From Bacteroidales bacterium (GTDB lineage Bacteria > Bacteroidota > Bacteroidia > Bacteroidales > JAQXIO01): a stretch of 64,000 nt of DNA. Of this stretch, positions 54,839 to 63,940 are shown piece by piece. Location of the stretch: NCBI GenBank assembly GCA_029007825.1, contig JAQXIO010000032.1, positions 41,109-105,108 of the forward strand. The letters are read 5' to 3'. The position numbers were made by a program, and so were the translations under genes. The number at the start of each line of letters is the position of its first letter. Position 1 is the stretch's first letter. Below the pieces are notes generated by a model. It worked only from the letters and a program-made list of their open reading frames with translations. It ran no database searches and was not told the DNA's origin.

Positions 54839-55492
54839 ATGATAGAAGTAAAAGGAATACATAAAAGCTTCGGAACATTAGAAGTACTCAAAGGCATCGA
54901 TATGTCGGTAAAGGAAGGTGAAATCGTTTCTATTGTAGGGAGAAGCGGAGCCGGGAAAACAACCCTCCTGCAGATAATGGGCACTCTCGATCGTCCTGAC
55001 AAAGGAGAAATCTGGTTCAACGGAAAAAACATAACAACTTTAAAAGAACAGGAGCTTGCTTTATTCCGAAACAGAAATATCGGATTTGTTTTTCAGTTTC
55101 ACCAGCTGTTACCTGAATTCACGGCACTGGAAAATGTAATGATACCGGCATTAATAGGAAGAGAAAAAAGTTCGGTTGCAGAAAAAAAAGCGAAAGACCT
55201 GTTAAGCATGATGCAACTGTCGGACCGTTTCAGCCATAAACCGGCAGAACTATCCGGCGGAGAAAAACAACGCGTAGCAGTAGCCCGGGCATTAATCAAT
55301 AATCCATCCGTAATTCTTGCCGACGAACCGTCCGGAAGCTTAGATACACAAAATAAAGAAGAATTACATCATCTTTTCTTCGAACTTAGAGAAAAACTAG
55401 GGCAAACATTTGTTATAGTTACACACGATGATGCATTAGCCGGAAGATCCGACCGTATTATCCGGATGAAAGACGGTATCATTATGATGTAA
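54839..55492 (+). CDS. lolD: Lipoprotein-releasing ABC transporter ATPase (LolD)
   Basis: LolD powers release of outer-membrane lipoproteins from the inner membrane with LolC/LolE. The 217-residue ATPase has Walker [13 protein letters not shown], the LolD-characteristic [19 protein letters not shown], signature [15 protein letters not shown] and Walker [13 protein letters not shown]. No permease is adjacent, as is common in Bacteroidetes. MacB-type ATPases are close relatives and cannot be wholly excluded, but [15 protein letters not shown] favours LolD. Confidence 0.88.
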   Translation: MIEVKGIHKSFGTLEVLKGIDMSVKEGEIVSIVGRSGAGKTTLLQIMGTLDRPDKGEIWFNGKNITTLKEQELALFRNRNIGFVFQFHQLLPEFTALENVMIPALIGREKSSVAEKKAKDLLSMMQLSDRFSHKPAELSGGEKQRVAVARALINNPSVILADEPSGSLDTQNKEELHHLFFELREKLGQTFVIVTHDDALAGRSDRIIRMKDGIIMM

Positions 55493-55509
55493 AACCAGAA
55501 GAAACAGAA

Positions 55510-56877
55510 ATGGGAAAAAGTCAAAACAAAGAAAGAGCTACCTTCGGTAGCAAGTTAGGTGTCATATTTGCCTCCGTAGGGTCTGCCGTCGGATTAGGAA
55601 ACATCTGGAGATTCCCCTATGAAACAGGGCAACAGGGCGGTGCTGCATTTATTCTCGTTTACTTAATTTGCGTACTTATTCTCGGTATTCCGCTTGTCAT
55701 GGCCGAATTCTACTTAGGAAGAAGATCACATGCCAACCCGGTAGGAGCCTTTCGAGGGCTGGCACCCAATACAAAATGGTACCTGGTCGGTCTGATGGGT
55801 GTTTTTTCAGGGGTAATGATTATGGGGTTCTATTCCGTCGTATCCGGTTGGACCTTCGATTACATTTTTCAGGCACTCACCGGCTCTCTTTCAGACAAGA
55901 CTCCCGAAGTATTTCAAAAAGACTTCACAGCTTTCAGCACAAATATATATAAACCCATTATCTGGGTTGTGATATTTATGATTATAACTCACGTGGTTAT
56001 AATTTCAGGGGTAAAAAAAGGTATCGAACGCTCGGCAAAGATTATGATGCCGATGTTATTCCTGATCATAGTGATTATGTGCATTCGCTCCGTTACACTT
56101 CCCGGTGGAGAAAAGGGATTGCAATTTCTTTTTCATCCCGACTTTTCGAAAATCAACTCAAATGTAATACTTGGGGCCATGGGACAGGCCTTTTTCTCCC
56201 TTAGCCTAGGAATGGGCTGTCTGATCACTTACTCTTCTTATTTCGGCCCGAACGTAAATTTAGGAAAAACAGCAGTTACCGTTGCGTTATTGGACACAAT
56301 GGTCGCCATACTTGCAGGCGTAATGATTTTTCCTGCCGTGTTCAGCTTCGGCATATCACCCACACAAGGTCCCGAACTTGTTTTTATAACTCTCCCGAAT
56401 GTCTTTCAAAGCATGTCGTTCGGCTATCTCTGGGCATTGCTTTTCTTTTTACTTCTCGGCATTGCCGCTCTCACATCCGCAATCTCCCTGCACGAAGTCA
56501 CCACATCTTATATGATAGAAGAATATGGACTTACTCGTTCTGCAGCCACTTCATTTGTCACCATTACCCTTATTATTTTAGGAATGATTTGCTCTCTTTC
56601 CGTAGGAGCATGGAGCAAATTTACAATTGCAGGGATGAACATATTTAACCTTTTCGATTTCATCTCCGCTAAAATCCTGCTTCCCCTCGGTGGTCTGTGG
56701 ATTTCCATTTTCGTCGGATGGATCGTACCATATAACGATCTGAAGTCGGAATTAACAAATAAAGGAACTTTAAAATTCTACGGATTTAACTTTTATCGGT
56801 TTATACTAAGATATTTTGCACCGATTGCAATTATTCTGATATTTTTCAATGAATTGGGGCTTATCTCACTGTCATGA
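55510..56877 (+). CDS. Neurotransmitter:sodium symporter (NSS/SNF) family transporter
   Basis: The 455-residue membrane protein has eleven or twelve helices. The NSS signature is at the N-terminus: GSAVGLGNIWRFPYETGQQG, which forms the Na+ and substrate site, followed by GIPLVMAEFYLGRR. It imports amino acids or similar solutes with Na+, fitting a cell that makes a Na+ gradient with the OadGAB pump in this window. The substrate is unknown. It begins 17 nt after lolD and overlaps the helix-hairpin-helix gene by 4 nt. Confidence 0.9.
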   Translation: MGKSQNKERATFGSKLGVIFASVGSAVGLGNIWRFPYETGQQGGAAFILVYLICVLILGIPLVMAEFYLGRRSHANPVGAFRGLAPNTKWYLVGLMGVFSGVMIMGFYSVVSGWTFDYIFQALTGSLSDKTPEVFQKDFTAFSTNIYKPIIWVVIFMIITHVVIISGVKKGIERSAKIMMPMLFLIIVIMCIRSVTLPGGEKGLQFLFHPDFSKINSNVILGAMGQAFFSLSLGMGCLITYSSYFGPNVNLGKTAVTVALLDTMVAILAGVMIFPAVFSFGISPTQGPELVFITLPNVFQSMSFGYLWALLFFLLLGIAALTSAISLHEVTTSYMIEEYGLTRSAATSFVTITLIILGMICSLSVGAWSKFTIAGMNIFNLFDFISAKILLPLGGLWISIFVGWIVPYNDLKSELTNKGTLKFYGFNFYRFILRYFAPIAIILIFFNELGLISLS

Positions 56878-57494
56878 ACAAAGATTTCTTCCACTTTACA
56901 CAAGGGGAAAAAAGAGGTGTCCTTTTATTAATGATCTTTATCACAATTTTCATTACCCTATATACAGGTTCCCTCTATTTTCAGCCGATAACCAGAATAA
57001 ATACGGTTCATGATACAATTTATATAAAATATTCCCCTTCGGATAACCCCAAAAACAAGACAAAACAAAAACAGAAAGCAAAATATGCTTCTGAAATTAT
57101 AGTAGATCTCAACACGACCGATGTAACCCAATTAAAGAAAATACCCGGTATAGGTCCGGTTCTATCGGAAAGAATTATAAATTACCGTACCCTTTTAGGC
57201 GGATATTGCTCAGTGAAACAATTATCGGAAATCCGCGGAATCAATCAAAAAAAATACCGACAATTAAAAGTCTGGTTTAAGGCATGTCCCGATAATTGCA
57301 AAACGATACCCATCAATCTGGCTTCTCAGGAAACGCTCAGTAAACATCCTTATCTGAATATAGAACAGGTGAAATTTATAATGGAGTATCGTGAAAAAGA
57401 AGAAAAAATAAAAGACTTTCAGTTACTTTTATCATCAGGTAAATTCAGCCAAAACGATGTGAAACGTCTGGAACCTTATCTTACATTCGACTAA
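56874..57494 (+). CDS. Membrane-anchored helix-hairpin-helix protein (ComEA-like)
   Basis: The 206-residue protein has one membrane helix (about residues 16-36) and a polar, basic linker. Two or three helix-hairpin-helix motifs follow; the first (about 80-105) reads LKKIPGIGPVLSERIINYR, and a degenerate one follows after VKQLSEIRGINQKKYRQL. Such domains bind DNA without sequence specificity. ComEA proteins capture DNA for uptake, but many Bacteroidetes HhH proteins of this type have no proven role. It overlaps the transporter gene by 4 nt, and its stop overlaps the convergent murF stop by 3 nt. Confidence 0.8.
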   Translation: MNKDFFHFTQGEKRGVLLLMIFITIFITLYTGSLYFQPITRINTVHDTIYIKYSPSDNPKNKTKQKQKAKYASEIIVDLNTTDVTQLKKIPGIGPVLSERIINYRTLLGGYCSVKQLSEIRGINQKKYRQLKVWFKACPDNCKTIPINLASQETLSKHPYLNIEQVKFIMEYREKEEKIKDFQLLLSSGKFSQNDVKRLEPYLTFD

Positions 57495-58780
57495 AGCAGC
57501 TCAACCGCCCTCTCTAAATGCATCCCTCTCGACCCTTTGAGCAAGATATAACTCTCTTTTATTGGATTGGCAGATAAGAAATCAACCAATCGATCGGTAT
57601 TTTCAAAGGTATTAAACGGATTCTCACTTAATGAGGAAAACTCTTTTCCACATAATAAAACCTTATCAAAACCTCCCTTTTTAAGCCTTTCGATAATTAG
57701 CTGATGTTCTTCTTCACTACTAACGCCAAGCTCCAGCATATCACCCAGAATAACACATTTATGTTCTACCTGCATAGAAATAAAATTATCGACAGCGGCC
57801 TGCATACTGCTGGGATTTGCATTATAGACGTCCACTATTAAACGATTATGATCCGTCACTTTCAATTGTGAGCGATTGTTTACAGGAGCATAATCTGCAA
57901 TGGCATCTACGATCGATAATTCCGGCACATTAAAAAAAGAGCCGACACAAATCGAAGCCAAGACATTACAAAAATTATAATCTCCGATCAATTGAGTCTG
58001 AATCTCTAAAGAATTATCAGGCATCAACCACTCTAATTTAAAAAACGGATCATTCCCGATAATCTTTCCTCTTGTATATAAACCCTCTGATGTTCCATAT
58101 CTGACAACAGATAAACTTTCTACCTTATCGGCTAAATAGGTGTTTTCATTATGCAAAAAGACAGTACCGTTCCGTTCACACAAAAAAACATATAATTCAG
58201 TTTTCGTTTTAATTACCCCATCGAAAGAACCGAATCCTTCCAAATGCCCTTTTCCCACATTGGTAATAAGACCATGCGTAGGTTCGACGATAGCACAAAG
58301 CTCTTTAATCTCCCCCGGATGACTCGCGCCCATTTCTATTACGGCAATATCATGCTCTTTCTGTAACTGCAAAAGTGTAAGGGGAACACCTAAGTGATTA
58401 TTAAAATTCCCTTTTGTCCAAAGCACATTATACCGGCGCTCCAGTACAGCAGCAATAAGTTCTTTTGTTGTAGTCTTGCCATTTGTCCCGGTAATACCGA
58501 TAACCGGAATAGAAAACTGACGGCGATGATAATTTGCCAACTTCTGAAGGGTTCTCAGAACGTTATCTACTAATAAAATATTCGCCTTTTCATCGGCAAA
58601 AGCAGCCTCATCGACAATCGCGTATGCACATCCGGATTTAATAGCCTGCCGTGCAAAACAGTTGCCGTTAAAATGCTCTCCCTTAAGAGCAAAAAAGATA
58701 GAATCTTCCGTACAATTACGCGAATCGGTTACAACTTTAGGATAAGCTCTAAATAATGAATACAAATCTTCGATTTTCAT
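57491..58780 (-). CDS. murF: UDP-N-acetylmuramoyl-tripeptide–D-alanyl-D-alanine ligase
   Basis: MurF adds D-Ala-D-Ala to the peptidoglycan precursor in the cytoplasm. I start it at the ATG at 58780 (429 residues, MKIEDLYSLF); the open frame continues 23 codons further without family similarity. The ATP site is GITGTNGKTTTKEL (about 95-108), followed by VIEMGASHPGEI and the later VYNANPSSMQAAV. It is isolated from a mur/dcw cluster, as often seen in Bacteroidetes. It converges on the HhH gene with overlapping stop codons and no terminator between. Confidence 0.95.
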   Translation of the reverse strand: MKIEDLYSLFRAYPKVVTDSRNCTEDSIFFALKGEHFNGNCFARQAIKSGCAYAIVDEAAFADEKANILLVDNVLRTLQKLANYHRRQFSIPVIGITGTNGKTTTKELIAAVLERRYNVLWTKGNFNNHLGVPLTLLQLQKEHDIAVIEMGASHPGEIKELCAIVEPTHGLITNVGKGHLEGFGSFDGVIKTKTELYVFLCERNGTVFLHNENTYLADKVESLSVVRYGTSEGLYTRGKIIGNDPFFKLEWLMPDNSLEIQTQLIGDYNFCNVLASICVGSFFNVPELSIVDAIADYAPVNNRSQLKVTDHNRLIVDVYNANPSSMQAAVDNFISMQVEHKCVILGDMLELGVSSEEEHQLIIERLKKGGFDKVLLCGKEFSSLSENPFNTFENTDRLVDFLSANPIKESYILLKGSRGMHLERAVELL

Positions 58781-58920
58781 AAATAACGATCTACTGAAAC
58801 GACGTGCAAATAACGGAAAGAATTCGGATACCGCAAAGCATCCTTCCAAAATATCAAAGATATTTTCAAGAAGAACTCAGGTTCCTCTCTCCTACAAACA
58901 AAAAATTGAGAAGAATTCTG

Positions 58921-58928
58921 TAAGTTTG
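58921..58928 (+). promoter_or_regulatory. -7 box of folP-cdaA
   Basis: TAAGTTTG (TAnnTTTG) lies 24 nt before the folP ATG at 58953. No -33 TTTG is seen at 19 nt. The 172-nt region 58781-58952 also carries the divergent murF start; I see no other feature in it. Confidence 0.45.
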
Positions 58929-58952
58929 TAGCAGAATATATAAATTTTCCCG

Positions 58953-59807
58953 ATGAGACGTTTTAACATACCCCAGACCATCAATGTAAAAGGAAAATTA
59001 ATGGATTTTTCTACTCCTAAAATAATGGGGATTTTAAACGTTACTCCTGACTCATTTTATGCCGGCAGCCGGAAAAACACGGAAAAAGAAATATACACCC
59101 GCATCGAGCAAATATTAAAAGAAGGCGCCGATATTATAGACATAGGGGGATATTCTTCCCGGCCCGGAGCTGCCGATATAAATCCGGATGAAGAGATGTT
59201 CCGTCTTTCTGTCGCATTAAAAATATTGCAGAAAGATTATCCGGATACCATTATTTCCATCGATACATTCCGGTCCGAGATTGCCAAAGCATGCGTCGAA
59301 AATTACGGAGCAGCAATAATAAACGATATTTCAGGAGGAATGATCGATGAAAAGATGTTCGATACCGTCGCTGAACTAAAAGTGCCCTATGTCCTGTCTC
59401 ATATAAAAGGAACCCCTGCGACAATGACTACTCAATGTCAATACGACGATTTATTGAAAGAACTGATTTTATATTTTTCCGAAAAAATAAATCAACTATA
59501 CCGTTTGGGAGTCAATGATATTCTTCTCGACCCGGGATTCGGATTTGCAAAGAATCTGGATCAAAATTACCGGTTAATGAAAAATCTGAATAATTTATCT
59601 CTGCTCGAACTTCCGATATTAGTAGGGATATCCAGAAAACGCATGATCTACCAGTTATTGGAAATTTCACCGGAAGAAAGCCTGAACGGCAGCACTGTTT
59701 TACATACCTATGCTCTCATACAGGGGGCATCGATATTACGGGTTCACGACGTAAAAGAAGCAGCCGAAGCGATAAAAATCATTCAAAAATTAAAAAGTCA
59801 GTCATGA
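58953..59807 (+). CDS. folP: Dihydropteroate synthase
   Basis: FolP condenses p-aminobenzoate with the pterin diphosphate in folate synthesis and is the sulfonamide target. The 284-residue TIM-barrel protein has MGILNVTPDSFYAGSR, then IIDIGGYSSRPGA, ISIDTFRSEIAK, DILLDPGFGFAK and GISRKRMI. All pterin-binding signature regions are intact. It overlaps cdaA by 4 nt. Confidence 0.96.
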   Translation: MRRFNIPQTINVKGKLMDFSTPKIMGILNVTPDSFYAGSRKNTEKEIYTRIEQILKEGADIIDIGGYSSRPGAADINPDEEMFRLSVALKILQKDYPDTIISIDTFRSEIAKACVENYGAAIINDISGGMIDEKMFDTVAELKVPYVLSHIKGTPATMTTQCQYDDLLKELILYFSEKINQLYRLGVNDILLDPGFGFAKNLDQNYRLMKNLNNLSLLELPILVGISRKRMIYQLLEISPEESLNGSTVLHTYALIQGASILRVHDVKEAAEAIKIIQKLKSQS

Positions 59808-60577
59808 ATTTACTCGAGCATTTCGGAATAAAAGACGTAATTGATATTTTGCTGGTAGCTTATTTTCTATACCAGACTTACAAATTGATGAAAATATCCG
59901 GTGCTACGGCTTTGTTCAGCGGAATCATGTCATTCATATTTATCTGGATACTGGTATCCCAAATACTCGAAATGCGATTATTGGGAGCCATTCTCGATAA
60001 ATTTATGAGTTTCGGTATTATTGTTCTGATCGTGCTTTTTCAGGATGAAATCAGACGTTTTCTTTCAGAATTCGGTTCACATGGCGGATTAAAATTCATT
60101 AGTAAGATTTTTGCTAAACGCGAAACCTCGGCAAACAAAGATCGCTCCTACGTTATGCCCATCGTAATGGCCTGCATGAACATGGCCAAAACAAAAACAG
60201 GAGCTCTGATTGCATTAAAAGAAACAACCAGTCTTGAACCGTACATCGAAACAGGAGAACGAATCAACGGGGAAGTATCCACCAGGCTTATTGAAAATAT
60301 CTTTTTTAAAAACAGCCCCCTACACGACGGAGCGGTAATTATAGACGGCGACACAATCGTAGCCGCAGGATGTATTCTTCCTGTGGCACAAACACATAAT
60401 ATCCCGAGAGAATTAGGGCTCCGGCATCGTTCCGCCTTAGGGCTGTCACAGGAAACGGACGCCAAAATAATCATTGTATCGGAAGAACGCGGAACCATAT
60501 CGGTCGCTCATAAAGGAAAATTTACCCTCGATGTCTCAGGCGAAGAATTGCAACGAATTCTTTCTCAGGAAGATTAA
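59804..60577 (+). CDS. cdaA: Diadenylate cyclase (c-di-AMP synthase)
   Basis: CdaA makes cyclic di-AMP, which controls potassium and osmotic balance and envelope stress. The 257-residue protein has three N-terminal membrane helices (about 10-95) and a DAC domain with the two catalytic motifs: DGA in SPLHDGAVII and RHR in GLRHRSALG. It is translationally coupled to folP. The partner proteins CdaR and GlmM, found with cdaA in Firmicutes, are not next to it. Confidence 0.95.
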   Translation: MNLLEHFGIKDVIDILLVAYFLYQTYKLMKISGATALFSGIMSFIFIWILVSQILEMRLLGAILDKFMSFGIIVLIVLFQDEIRRFLSEFGSHGGLKFISKIFAKRETSANKDRSYVMPIVMACMNMAKTKTGALIALKETTSLEPYIETGERINGEVSTRLIENIFFKNSPLHDGAVIIDGDTIVAAGCILPVAQTHNIPRELGLRHRSALGLSQETDAKIIIVSEERGTISVAHKGKFTLDVSGEELQRILSQED

Positions 60578-60638
60578 ACATTTCATCTCTTTGTTAAACT
60601 ATGTAAATAGCATTTCTGCATTAAAAAATGGCAACAAA

Positions 60639-60673
60639 TTGCAATCTCCATATTGCAAAAAAGTATACTTTTG
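60639..60673 (+). promoter_or_regulatory. Promoter region of pta with inverted TTGCAAT repeat
   Basis: TACTTTTG (60666-60673) is a good -7 box about 47 nt before the pta ATG. Just upstream TTGCAAT (60639-60645) and ATTGCAA (60652-60658) form an inverted repeat, and another TTGCAA (60671-60676) overlaps the box. This is operator-like but unproven. The remainder of 60578-60720 holds no gene. Confidence 0.4.
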
Positions 60674-60720
60674 CAATGCAAATCGAACCCAAAAACATAA
60701 ATAATTAAAAATACAGCATT

Positions 60721-61725
60721 ATGGACTTAATGAAAAAAATTATTGCCAAAGCTCAGTCCAATAAGCAGCGGATTGTGCTGCCTGAAGGGACAGAAGAACG
60801 GACAATTAAAGCGGCCGACGCCCTTTTGGCCGATGGAGTTGCCAATATCATTCTGCTTGGCAATAAAAAAGAAATCGAGGATTTGACTAAACAACATAAT
60901 CTGTGTTCTCTATCAAAAGCAACGATAATCGATCCCGAACAAAATCCTCGCAAAGAAGAATATGCATCTCTCTTATTCGAGCTTAGGAAAGCTAAAGGGA
61001 TGACCATGGAAAAAGCCCTTTCACTTGTAGAAGACCCGCTTTACTTAGGATGCCTTATGATAAAAAAGGGTGAAGCAGACGGAGAGGTTGCCGGTGCCCG
61101 GAACGCAACGGGAAATGTTCTTCGGCCAGCCCTTCAGATTATTAAAACCGCACCGGGAATAAGCGTCGTATCAGGCGCATTTTTAATGTTTATAAATAAT
61201 CACTCTTACGGAGATAACGGAATTATGCTATTTGCCGATTGTGCAGTGATGCCTAATCCGAATGCTGCCGAATTAGCCCAGATTGCCGTATCTACCGCAA
61301 AAACTGCTAAAATATTGGTAGGCACCGATCCGAAAGTTGCAATGCTCAGCTTTTCAACCAAAGGAAGCGCTAGCCATGAAATGGTCGATAAGGTAGTTGA
61401 AGCGACCCGCCTTGCCAAAGAAATGGATCCTACTTTAAAAATTGACGGCGAGTTGCAGGCAGATGCAGCGATAGTCCCTTCCGTCGGAAACAAAAAAGCT
61501 CCCGGAAGCGACATTGCAGGACAAGCTAATGTACTTGTTTTTCCTTCATTGGAAGCAGGGAACATCGCTTATAAATTAGTTCAGCGTCTTGCCGGAGCAG
61601 AGGCCGTAGGACCGATATTGCAGGGAATTGCAGCTCCCGTAAACGACTTGTCAAGAGGCTGTTCTGTCGACGATATTTACAAACTGGTTGCAATCACAGC
61701 AAACCAGGCAATGGGAACAAAATAA
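60721..61725 (+). CDS. pta: Phosphate acetyltransferase
   Basis: Pta converts acetyl-CoA and phosphate to acetyl phosphate. The 334-residue protein is the short, single-domain form: RIVLPEGTEERTIKAAD at the N-terminus, GEADGEVAGARNATGNVLRPA, and KAPGSDIAGQANVLVFPSLEAGN near the end. It is the first gene of pta-(3HCDH-like)-ackA, so acetate and ATP are made from acetyl-CoA by neighbouring enzymes. Confidence 0.95.
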   Translation: MDLMKKIIAKAQSNKQRIVLPEGTEERTIKAADALLADGVANIILLGNKKEIEDLTKQHNLCSLSKATIIDPEQNPRKEEYASLLFELRKAKGMTMEKALSLVEDPLYLGCLMIKKGEADGEVAGARNATGNVLRPALQIIKTAPGISVVSGAFLMFINNHSYGDNGIMLFADCAVMPNPNAAELAQIAVSTAKTAKILVGTDPKVAMLSFSTKGSASHEMVDKVVEATRLAKEMDPTLKIDGELQADAAIVPSVGNKKAPGSDIAGQANVLVFPSLEAGNIAYKLVQRLAGAEAVGPILQGIAAPVNDLSRGCSVDDIYKLVAITANQAMGTK

Positions 61726-61747
61726 AACAATATAAAATATACACTTT

Positions 61748-62716
61748 ATGGCAGAACCGATTATTGAGCCCATTGAAAATTACGGACTCAGCACAAAAGA
61801 TAAGAAAAAAGCTCTATTTTCCAAAGTAGGAGTTGTTGGTTGCGGACGTGACGGACAAAGTATCGTTGCCCTTATTGCTTCAGCCGGCATCGAAGTGGTT
61901 TTCATCGAAATAGAAGAAGAGCGTATAAAATCTGCAGCCAAGAAAGTCGAGCGCATCTTGGATAACAGAATAGACAACTGGGGGCTCACCTCTTCTGAGA
62001 AGAAGGCTATAATGGGAAGAATTACAGGATCACTCGACATGAATGATCTAAAAGATTGTGATTTTGTTATTGAATGTATCCGATACGATGATGAAACCGG
62101 AGAACGCAGTACCAAATTACGGAAAGAAGTATTTAAAGAGCTGGAACAAATTCTTGACCCGAATGCGATTATTGCAACCAATGCAACAACGGTTATTATC
62201 AGCGAACTGGCATCCGATCTCGTTCACAAAGATCGTTGTATAAGCCTTCACTTTATGATAGGTCACCCGGACGCAAAAATTATAGAAGTGGTAAAAGGAA
62301 TTTATACATCCGACGATGTTTTAGACAAAGTACTCCTTTTTGCCCGGATGATCAAATACGAACCAATTATCGTACATGAAAGCAACGGGCTTGTCGGACA
62401 ACGTCTACTCGTAGTCATGCTTAACGAAGCATGTCAGATGTTAATGGAAAACACATGTGATCTGGAAAGTATCGATAAGATGTTTCAAACCGGATATGGG
62501 CTAAGATTAGGTGTATTTCGCCTCGCAGATATCATCGGTATCGAAAAGATCGTGATGTTAATGGAAGATATGTTCAATGAATACGGGGACAAAAAATATA
62601 AGCCCTCTCCTATTTTGTGGAGGCTTTACCGGTCTAAACAACTGGGTGTTTACAGCGGAAAAGGATTTTACATTTACGACGGAACTACTCCGGTAGGAGC
62701 TAACATTCTGTTTTAA
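61748..62716 (+). CDS. 3-hydroxyacyl-CoA dehydrogenase homologue with altered active site
   Basis: The 322-residue protein has a Rossmann NAD-binding N-terminal half (VGVVGCGRDGQSIVALIASAG, about 27-48) and a 3HCDH C-terminal domain ending YSGKGFYIYDG. The catalytic His168 (SLHFMIGHP) and Glu180 (IIEVV) align with the family dyad. The usual Asn of the GFVxNR motif is Gln218 in NGLVGQR, and the TNTSS Ser region reads TNATT. It may still be a dehydrogenase, possibly of another substrate, or a binding protein. It is inserted between pta and ackA with 22-nt and 20-nt gaps, so it is part of the acetate operon. The substrate is unknown. Confidence 0.75.
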   Translation: MAEPIIEPIENYGLSTKDKKKALFSKVGVVGCGRDGQSIVALIASAGIEVVFIEIEEERIKSAAKKVERILDNRIDNWGLTSSEKKAIMGRITGSLDMNDLKDCDFVIECIRYDDETGERSTKLRKEVFKELEQILDPNAIIATNATTVIISELASDLVHKDRCISLHFMIGHPDAKIIEVVKGIYTSDDVLDKVLLFARMIKYEPIIVHESNGLVGQRLLVVMLNEACQMLMENTCDLESIDKMFQTGYGLRLGVFRLADIIGIEKIVMLMEDMFNEYGDKKYKPSPILWRLYRSKQLGVYSGKGFYIYDGTTPVGANILF

Positions 62717-62736
62717 TTTACAGGGAGGAAAAAATT

Positions 62737-63936
62737 ATGAAGATATTGGTATTAAATTGCGGAAGTTCGTCGGTAAAATACAAACTCTTTGAAATGGATA
62801 CCAAAGAGGTACTGGCTCAGGGAGGAATCGAAAAAATCGGGCTCAAAGGCTCGTTCCTGAAACTAACTCTTCCTAACGGAGAAAAAGTTATACTCGAAGG
62901 CGAAATACTCGAACATCAAAGTGCGATCGAATATATTCTGGGTGTTATAACAAGTGAGAAATACGGATGTATTAAATCACTCAACGAAATAGACGCTGTC
63001 GGCCATCGTGTTGTGCATGGAGGAGAAAAATTTAACAGCAGCGTGCTGATTACCGACGATGTGATACAAAAAATCATAGAATGTATCGACATAGCACCTC
63101 TCCATAATCCACCTAATCTAAGGGGAATCGAAGCCATCAAGGAATTGTTGCCTACATGCCCCCAGGTAGCGGTTTTCGATACGGCTTTTCACCAGACGAT
63201 GCCTGATTATGCCTACATGTACGGCATTCCATATTCCCTCTACAAAAAATACGCAGTACGCCGTTACGGATTCCACGGAACAAGCCATAGGTACGTATCG
63301 AGAAGAGCTTGTGAATTATTGGGATTACCTTATGAGAAACAGCGTATCATTACTGCACACATCGGCAACGGAGGTTCACTCACGGCTATCAAAAACGGTG
63401 TATCCATCGACACATCGATGGGTATGACTCCGGTAGAAGGATTACTTATGGGAACACGTTGCGGCGACATTGACCCGGGTGTAATCGGATTCCTAATGGA
63501 AAAAGAAAACATCGGTGTCGCTTCAATGCTTACTTTGATTAACAAGCACAGCGGAGTATTGGGAGTATCGGGAGTATCTTCCGATATGCGGGAAATAGAA
63601 AGTGCTATCAAAGAAGGAAACGAGCGGGCTATTCTCGCAATGAAGATTTACAACTACCGTATTCAAAAGTATATTGGCGCATATGCCGCTGCTTTAGGTG
63701 GATTAGACGTTCTCGTTTTCACAGGAGGTGTAGGAGAAAACCAATATTCGACACGTTGGGAAGTTTGCAAAAACCTGGAATTCATGGGAATCAAAATCGA
63801 CCCTACACTAAATGACGGTATGCGTGGTAAAGAAATGGTTATCAGTACTGCCGATTCTCCTGTCAAAGTAATCGTAGTACCGACAGACGAAGAATACATG
63901 ATTGCATCCGATACGTTAAATATCCTAAGCAAATAA
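62737..63936 (+). CDS. ackA: Acetate kinase
   Basis: AckA makes ATP and acetate from acetyl phosphate. The 399-residue protein has the N-terminal signature LVLNCGSSSVKYKLFEM, the conserved RRYGFHGTSHRYVS, and HIGNGGSLTAIKNG for nucleotide binding. Near the C-terminus lies VFTGGVGENQ. All key regions are intact. It closes the pta operon and is followed by a very long perfect hairpin (63941-64000). Confidence 0.97.
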   Translation: MKILVLNCGSSSVKYKLFEMDTKEVLAQGGIEKIGLKGSFLKLTLPNGEKVILEGEILEHQSAIEYILGVITSEKYGCIKSLNEIDAVGHRVVHGGEKFNSSVLITDDVIQKIIECIDIAPLHNPPNLRGIEAIKELLPTCPQVAVFDTAFHQTMPDYAYMYGIPYSLYKKYAVRRYGFHGTSHRYVSRRACELLGLPYEKQRIITAHIGNGGSLTAIKNGVSIDTSMGMTPVEGLLMGTRCGDIDPGVIGFLMEKENIGVASMLTLINKHSGVLGVSGVSSDMREIESAIKEGNERAILAMKIYNYRIQKYIGAYAAALGGLDVLVFTGGVGENQYSTRWEVCKNLEFMGIKIDPTLNDGMRGKEMVISTADSPVKVIVVPTDEEYMIASDTLNILSK

Positions 63937-63940
63937 CAGT

